DNA of 6,645 nucleotides, from the NCBI GenBank assembly GCA_030620655.1, contig JAUXEH010000161.1, positions 1-6,645 of the forward strand, in the 5' to 3' direction. The notes under the pieces are model-generated. The model searched no databases, was not told where the DNA came from, and saw nothing but the letters and a program-made list of their open reading frames with translations. The stretch's first letter is position 1. Each line of letters starts with the position of its first letter. A program made the translations under genes and the position numbers. Source of the stretch: Candidatus Aminicenantota bacterium. Its GTDB lineage: Bacteria; Acidobacteriota; Aminicenantia; Aminicenantales; Aminicenantaceae. Of the stretch, positions 6,115 to 6,645 are shown piece by piece.

Positions 6115-6120
6115 CGTCAA
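6115..6120 (-). promoter_or_regulatory. Promoter -35 element TTGACG
   Basis: Reading the minus strand, TTGACG (5 of 6 matches to TTGACA) lies 17 nt upstream of TATACT, the optimal sigma70 spacing. It sits in the only real intergenic gap of the window, just upstream of the six-gene run. Confidence 0.65.
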
Positions 6121-6146
6121 GGAACAGGCCGGGGGCGGAGACCCCC

Positions 6147-6645
6147 TCACCGTCCGGAAACGGCAAACAGATAATGATGGGACCGGATATAGAGGGTCCC
6201 TTCCGAGATGGCCGGCGTGGCCATAAGGATATCCTGCATGACGTTGGCTCCCAGGAGTTCGAATTCCGGGCCGGCCTTGACCACGAAGATGTCTCCCTGC
6301 TCGCTGGGGGAGTAGAGCTTACCGTCGGCCGCCACACCCGAGGCCGAGAAGCTGGACATATCCCCGACCTTCTCCCGGTAGATCCGTTCACCGGTCCGAG
6401 CCCGGTAACACTCCAGGGCCCCGTTGCCGCGCAGGTTGTAGAGGAAATCCCCGTAGATGAGCGGAGTCTGCATGTAGGCCCCGCCGCGCCGGATGCTCCA
6501 GGCCACATGCTCGTTGGAGGTGGCTCCGGGGTCCAGGGAGATGTCGCCTTCCGCATCCAGTTTGATGGCATAGATGGGCGAGAACCTCCCGTGTGCGCCA
6601 TTGATGAAAACCAGGTCATGCGCCACGACAGGGGTGGGAACCGGG
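6147..6645 (-). CDS. PQQ-like beta-propeller protein, C-terminal part (5' end outside window)
   Basis: The frame is open to the right edge, so only the last ~165 residues are visible; a GTG at 6626 is internal, because coding sequence continues upstream of it (reading PVPTPVV before AHDLVF). The visible part carries propeller-blade signatures: GAYMQTPLIYGDFLYN, a TG-x-x-(Y/W) blade turn in ARTGERIYREK, VAADGKLYSPSEQGDIFVVKAG, and a closing strand MATPAISEGTLYIRSHHYLF. These are typical of the secreted PQQ-binding-like propeller family (BamB/quinoprotein-dehydrogenase-like fold). Family members are usually periplasmic or membrane-attached, and the PQQ label describes the fold, not proven cofactor binding. 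It ends in TGA and is separated from the next gene by the promoter gap, so it probably belongs to an upstream unit. Its closing blade resembles those of the two following propellers, suggesting tandem paralogy. The fold is clear; the role is unknown. Confidence 0.85.
   Translation of the reverse strand, partial: PVPTPVVAHDLVFINGAHGRFSPIYAIKLDAEGDISLDPGATSNEHVAWSIRRGGAYMQTPLIYGDFLYNLRGNGALECYRARTGERIYREKVGDMSSFSASGVAADGKLYSPSEQGDIFVVKAGPEFELLGANVMQDILMATPAISEGTLYIRSHHYLFAVSGR

Noticed and set aside
6131..6146. GC stem (GGGGG/CCCCC, 6-nt loop) just after the stop of the upstream propeller gene, as an intrinsic terminator
   Set aside because: The stem is only 5 bp and is followed by GGCCTGTTCC rather than a T-run. 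It may affect transcript ends but does not meet terminator criteria.
3339..6645. PQQ-dependent alcohol or methanol dehydrogenase
   Set aside because: The propellers have only generic blade motifs. No heme c site (CXXCH) is present, and the catalytic residues and vicinal-cysteine ring of quinoprotein dehydrogenases are not recognisable.

Overview
The window is GC-rich (roughly 60-65% by eye) apart from an AT-rich patch near 6000-6110. Every gene I can support lies on the minus strand, so the biological order runs from right to left. WxGP-type PQQ-like propellers, NHL propellers and Tat-exported ferredoxins together suggest an uncultured, diderm, respiring bacterium of the Acidobacteriota/Aminicenantes or Planctomycetes kind. 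That placement is a guess from protein style; no marker gene is present.

Layout in transcription order: (a) the 3' end of a PQQ-like beta-propeller gene enters from the right edge (6147-6645). (b) A 159-base gap follows (5988-6146). It holds a near-consensus sigma70-type promoter, TTGACG-17-TATACT, and an inverted repeat covering its -10 element. (c) Six tightly packed genes then run from 5987 to 78: a secreted PQQ-like propeller (4770-5987), a membrane-anchored PQQ-like propeller (3339-4769), a membrane-anchored NHL-type propeller with an FCGCCNP motif (2330-3319), a small Tat-signal protein with four cysteines (2025-2333), a Tat-signal multi-[4Fe-4S] ferredoxin of NapG/MauM type (1445-2032), and a polytopic NapH/MauN-type iron-sulfur membrane protein (78-1442). 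(d) A seventh frame starts at 65 and leaves the window on the left. Junctions range from an 8-nt overlap to a 19-nt gap, so these genes very probably form one translationally coupled operon.

Working model (inference): the NapH-like membrane protein exchanges electrons with the quinone pool or a cytoplasmic donor. It passes them to the exported NapG-like ferredoxin and perhaps the small four-cysteine protein. The propellers sit in the periplasm as scaffold, substrate-binding or cofactor-carrying partners. No terminal catalytic subunit (molybdopterin enzyme, multiheme cytochrome, TTQ enzyme) is visible, and there is no CXXCH heme motif. The reaction served is therefore unknown, and this is what makes the locus a candidate undescribed periplasmic redox system. 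I saw no tRNA, rRNA, CRISPR array, insertion sequence or phage feature.
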